A stretch of DNA of 64,000 bases from Bog-756 sp963813525. GTDB lineage: Bacteria > Actinomycetota > Acidimicrobiia > Acidimicrobiales > RAAP-2. Of this stretch, positions 61,741 through 64,000 are shown in pieces (the first letter of the stretch is position 1; the number at the start of each line of letters is the position of its first letter). Location of the stretch: assembly GCA_963813525.1 (NCBI GenBank), contig CAWEZI010000004.1:179411-243410 (forward strand). The letters are read 5' to 3'. Under the pieces are notes generated by a model. The model was not told where the DNA came from and did not search any database. It saw only the letters and a list, made by a program, of their open reading frames with translations. The position numbers and the translations under genes were made by a program.

Positions 61741-62211
61741 TCATCCCCACTGGCCGGGCGTGTAGTCACCTCCGGGCTGGCGAGAAATGACGTTGAGCCG
61801 GTTGTACACGTTGATGAGGGCGATGAGGCACACCAGTGCACCGAGTTGGTCATCGTCATAGTGCTTGGCCGCGTTGGCCCAGGCATCGTCGTCGACACCG
61901 CTGCCGTCGGCGACTCGGGTTCCCTGTTCGGTGAGTTCGAGAGCAGCCCTCTCGGCCTCGGTGAAGACGGTCGCCTCTCGCCATGCAGCGACCAGGTGGA
62001 GTCGCACCGAGGATTCCCCGGCGTACTCGGCATCCTTGGTGTGCATGTCCAGGCAACCGGCGCAACCGTTGATCTGGCTGGCACGGATCTTGACCAGCTC
62101 TTGAGTCGTGGCTGGCAAGGTCGAGCCGGTTATGATCGCGCCTGCTGCGTTGATGTGCTTAGTGAATTCTCCGGCAGCCGTATTGCTGTAGATGTCGAGT
62201 CGAGCGTCCAT
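61741..62211 (-). CDS. AhpD-like carboxymuconolactone decarboxylase family protein
   Basis: 156 residues, ATG behind AAAGGAG. The CMD/AhpD fold is shown by ELVKIRASQINGCAGCLDMHTKDAEYAGES, with the redox-active CxxC and downstream histidine of alkylhydroperoxidase D. It probably reduces peroxides or takes part in thiol-dependent detoxification. Divergent from an ECF41 sigma gene; both have the same promoter signature, as expected when the sigma controls this gene. Confidence 0.9.
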   Translation of the reverse strand: MDARLDIYSNTAAGEFTKHINAAGAIITGSTLPATTQELVKIRASQINGCAGCLDMHTKDAEYAGESSVRLHLVAAWREATVFTEAERAALELTEQGTRVADGSGVDDDAWANAAKHYDDDQLGALVCLIALINVYNRLNVISRQPGGDYTPGQWG

Positions 62212-62246
62212 AGTGATCTCCTTTAGGTTTCGGGTTCCACCTCTAT

Positions 62247-62273
62247 GACCCCGTGGGATACGAACATGTGACA
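62247..62273 (-). promoter_or_regulatory. ECF41-type promoter of the AhpD-like gene
   Basis: Minus strand TGTCACA (62273-62267), 16 bases, then GGTC (62250-62247), 36 bp upstream of the start codon. TGTCACA is the known -35 element of ECF41 promoters, normally followed by CGTC. Confidence 0.8.
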
Positions 62274-62455
62274 GATCGTTCCGTTGACACCAGCGGATCG
62301 GTCAATAGGCCCGGCTCCTGGCACCGCCCCGTTCGGTCAAGGGGTCGACCCCTTTTTGCTTCCGGCCTGGCATCACAATGAACCTGACTCACGGCATCCA
62401 GTACCGCCAGTCAGCGTCGACCCTCGGTTCCGCGTGAGTCCTGCCACTTGTGCTC

Positions 62456-62482
62456 TGTCACATCGGTGGTCCCTAAGGGGTC
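62456..62482 (+). promoter_or_regulatory. ECF41-type promoter of the sigma factor gene
   Basis: TGTCACA (62456-62462), 16 bases, then GGTC (62479-62482), 34 bp upstream of the start. Identical in both boxes and spacing to the promoter of the divergent AhpD-like gene; indicates autoregulation. Confidence 0.8.
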
Positions 62483-62516
62483 AGTGTGGTGACGGCTTTC
62501 AGTGAGGATGTGCGCA

Positions 62517-63401
62517 ATGGACGACAAGGAGTGGTTGGCGAAGCGCTTCCAGGAGCAGAGGGGCCATCTGCGTGCGGTCGCCTATAGGATGCTGGGCTCG
62601 CTCACCGAAGCCGACGACGCCGTCCAAGACTCCTGGGTGCGGGTGAGCAGGGCGGAAACGAACGAGGTCGAGAACCTCGGCGGATGGTTGACAACGATCG
62701 TGGCCCGCGTGTGTCTCAACATGCTCCGCTCACGCAACGTCCGGCGAGAGGAATCCCTCGACCTGCATCTCCCCGATCCTGTCATCAGCTCAGAGGGGGA
62801 GATTGGACCAGAGGAAGAGGCACTGCTCGCCGACTCGGTCGGCCTGGCTCTCCTCGTCGTGCTCGATACCCTGGATCCCGCGGAGCGCCTGGCCTTCGTA
62901 CTCCATGACATGTTCGAATTGCCATTCGAGGAGATTGCCCCCATGGTGGGTCGATCCCCGGCTGCCGCTCGGCAGCTGGCGAGCAGGGCACGTCGCCGCG
63001 TCAAAGGCGCTCAAGTCCCGGACCCCGATCTCACACGTCAACGAGCCGTGGTTGACGCCTTCTTTTTGGCAGCCCGCAGTGGCGACTTCGACGCACTGGT
63101 CGGCGTACTCCACCCCGACGTCATCTTGCGAGTCGACTTCGGCCCGAGCCGCCCAGCTGCGTCCCGGGTCATGCGCGGTGCAGCCGCTGTCGCGAGACAA
63201 GCGCGCCTCGGCGCAAATCCGGCGGCACTGCTCCATCCTGCGTTGATCAACGGGGCCGCGGGCGTCGTAATCACGCTGAATGGGCAGCCGCACGGCGTGA
63301 TGGCCTTCACCGTCGTCAACGACCAGATCGTCGAGCTTGACATAGTCGCCGATCCCGATCGCATCCGTAGAGTCGCGTCAGCCGTCCTCAGTGGACGGTG
63401 A
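62517..63401 (+). CDS. ECF41-group sigma factor with SnoaL-like C-terminal domain (SigJ-like)
   Basis: 294 residues from the ATG at 62517 (GAGGATG eight bases upstream; an ATG at 62508 in frame is less likely). Region 2 (RAVAYRMLGSLTEADDAVQDSWVR) and region 4 (LDPAERLAFVLHDMFELPFEEIAPMVGRSPAAARQLASRARRRV) are followed by an extension of about 115 residues of SnoaL/NTF2 type (VVDAFFLAARSGDFDALVGVLHPDV, ending ADPDRI). In ECF41 factors this domain replaces an anti-sigma protein and tunes activity. The usual partners are CMD/AhpD-like enzymes, as here. Confidence 0.92.
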   Translation: MDDKEWLAKRFQEQRGHLRAVAYRMLGSLTEADDAVQDSWVRVSRAETNEVENLGGWLTTIVARVCLNMLRSRNVRREESLDLHLPDPVISSEGEIGPEEEALLADSVGLALLVVLDTLDPAERLAFVLHDMFELPFEEIAPMVGRSPAAARQLASRARRRVKGAQVPDPDLTRQRAVVDAFFLAARSGDFDALVGVLHPDVILRVDFGPSRPAASRVMRGAAAVARQARLGANPAALLHPALINGAAGVVITLNGQPHGVMAFTVVNDQIVELDIVADPDRIRRVASAVLSGR

Positions 63402-63437
63402 CGCCACGTTGCGGAGAAGCTGGGATCGCTGCTGGTC

Positions 63438-63659
63438 ATGTGGATCGTTTGCAATGTTGCACCGACAAGGAGAGACGAGTTTTCACTGGCCCAAGTGGGG
63501 TGGGCGGTCTTGAGGGGCGAGGAGCGTTTCGTCTGCCAGGTTGGGGGCTGGGACGAGAAGTCGCCCGACACGGCGTGTGTCCTGGCGGTCTGGACGGACT
63601 CCGAGGCCTACGAGCGGTTCATGCGTGATCACCAGCGCCGGCCACGGTTGGCACTGTGA
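63438..63659 (+). CDS. DUF4937-like small protein
   Basis: 73 residues from the ATG at 63438: WIVCNVAPTRRDEFSLAQVGW, a middle FVCQVGGWDEKS and ACVLAVWTDSEAYERFMRDHQRR. This is the layout of DUF4937 (dimeric alpha-beta barrel-like) proteins, though shorter at the C-terminus than most. It follows the sigma gene on the same strand by 36 bp and may be part of its regulon. Confidence 0.55.
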   Translation: MWIVCNVAPTRRDEFSLAQVGWAVLRGEERFVCQVGGWDEKSPDTACVLAVWTDSEAYERFMRDHQRRPRLAL

Positions 63660-63953
63660 CCAATACGGAAACCGGACAAAAGCAAAGCCGCGCCGCTGAG
63701 TAACACCAGTCGTTGCCTGGTCGAGCTCATTTAGACCACCTTCCACAGTTAGCGCCGGCACCTCAACGAGGGTGCCAGGCCCGGAGCGCAGGCGGCGGGA
63801 CCTTTGCTCGACGGGCGGCTGGCTACCTCGTCGCTCCTCATGCTTGCCGACGGGGCGCAACAGACGCAGCAATTATCTCCGGCCAAGTCGTGAAGATGAA
63901 CGCGGGAGACCCCCGCCGACCCTTGGCCAGAAATGGAGGACGTCCCACAAAAG
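63660..63953. other. Intergenic region before the tRNA-Thr copy, nothing recognised
   Basis: No gene or RNA feature supported. A minus-strand frame of 129 codons (63483-63872) overlaps the DUF4937-like gene and has no similarity. Confidence 0.45.
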
Positions 63954-64000
63954 TGGAGCCTGGGAGGAGAATCGAACTCCTGACCTACGCATTACGAGTG
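63954..64000 (-). tRNA. tRNA-Thr(CGT), 3' half at the window edge
   Basis: The same CCA end, acceptor strand, T arm, variable loop and anticodon loop CTCGTAA as in copies 1 and 2, cut by the window end. As the outermost copy it may be the intact tRNA gene (5' half beyond 64000) or another att fragment; the sequence shown cannot decide. Confidence 0.65.

Noticed and set aside
63483..63872. 129-codon minus-strand frame near the window end
   Set aside because: Overlaps the DUF4937-like gene and lacks any family match.

Overview
High-GC actinobacterial DNA. Features supporting this: GTG and TTG starts, an F420-type luciferase-like oxidoreductase, a split cox cluster with two CtaG-type assembly proteins, a CYP125-like P450, a KstR-type operator and ECF41 sigma machinery. 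The low-homology membrane and secreted proteins and the extended CtaD would fit Acidimicrobiia, but that finer placement is inference.

Positions 1-14,650 look like core genome. They hold a membrane protein, a carotenoid-desaturase-like flavoprotein, lumazine synthase (ribH) behind a KstR-like palindrome, a universal stress protein, and a minus-strand respiratory operon in the order cupredoxin, ctaC, ctaD, ctaE, TlpA-like thioredoxin, with ATGA or short overlaps at most junctions. Two CtaG-like proteins flank it, followed by a DsbA-like protein and a P450 / quinone-oxidoreductase pair. Positions 15,053-28,708 carry stress and detoxification genes: DoxX, msrB-msrA, a beta-hydroxyacid dehydrogenase, an MFS pump with its TetR repressor, a divergent MarR-VOC fusion, a NERD protein, a second TetR-like regulator with a divergent F420 oxidoreductase, PhzF, and a haloperoxidase-like hydrolase. 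Two genes here are broken by frameshifts. Positions 28,709-36,171 are gene-sparse and encode secreted and membrane proteins, an ECF sigma/anti-sigma pair and a second, related anti-sigma factor.

From about 36.2 kb to the end the window is an accessory region built on tRNA genes. Three truncated tRNA 3' ends (36,258; 38,564; 46,188) each lie 150-152 bp from a tandem 12-bp repeat. The last two are tRNA-Thr(CGT) 3' halves, and the same half reappears at the window edge (63,954-64,000). This reads as elements integrated in tandem at a tRNA-Thr gene whose integrase has been lost. Their cargo includes an IS630, a large LuxR (LAL) regulator, a frameshifted DUF3533 permease, an SDR/hydrolase pair behind a strong palindrome, an IS256 interrupted by an IS21 (both with target duplications), a carboxylesterase, a broken MFS pump, a three-gene PRC-barrel operon, a zinc alcohol dehydrogenase, a DoxX protein, two divergent genes sharing a helical domain, an ABC exporter, and an ECF41 sigma factor with a divergent AhpD-like gene. 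The last two share the same promoter signature (TGTCACA-N16-GGTC).

Six genes or remnants are broken (frameshifts at about 26,057, 28,590, 42,110 and 53,820, a chimeric remnant at 55,595-56,100, and an IS insertion at 47,311), so decay is marked in the accessory segments. No CRISPR array, rRNA or complete tRNA gene was seen.
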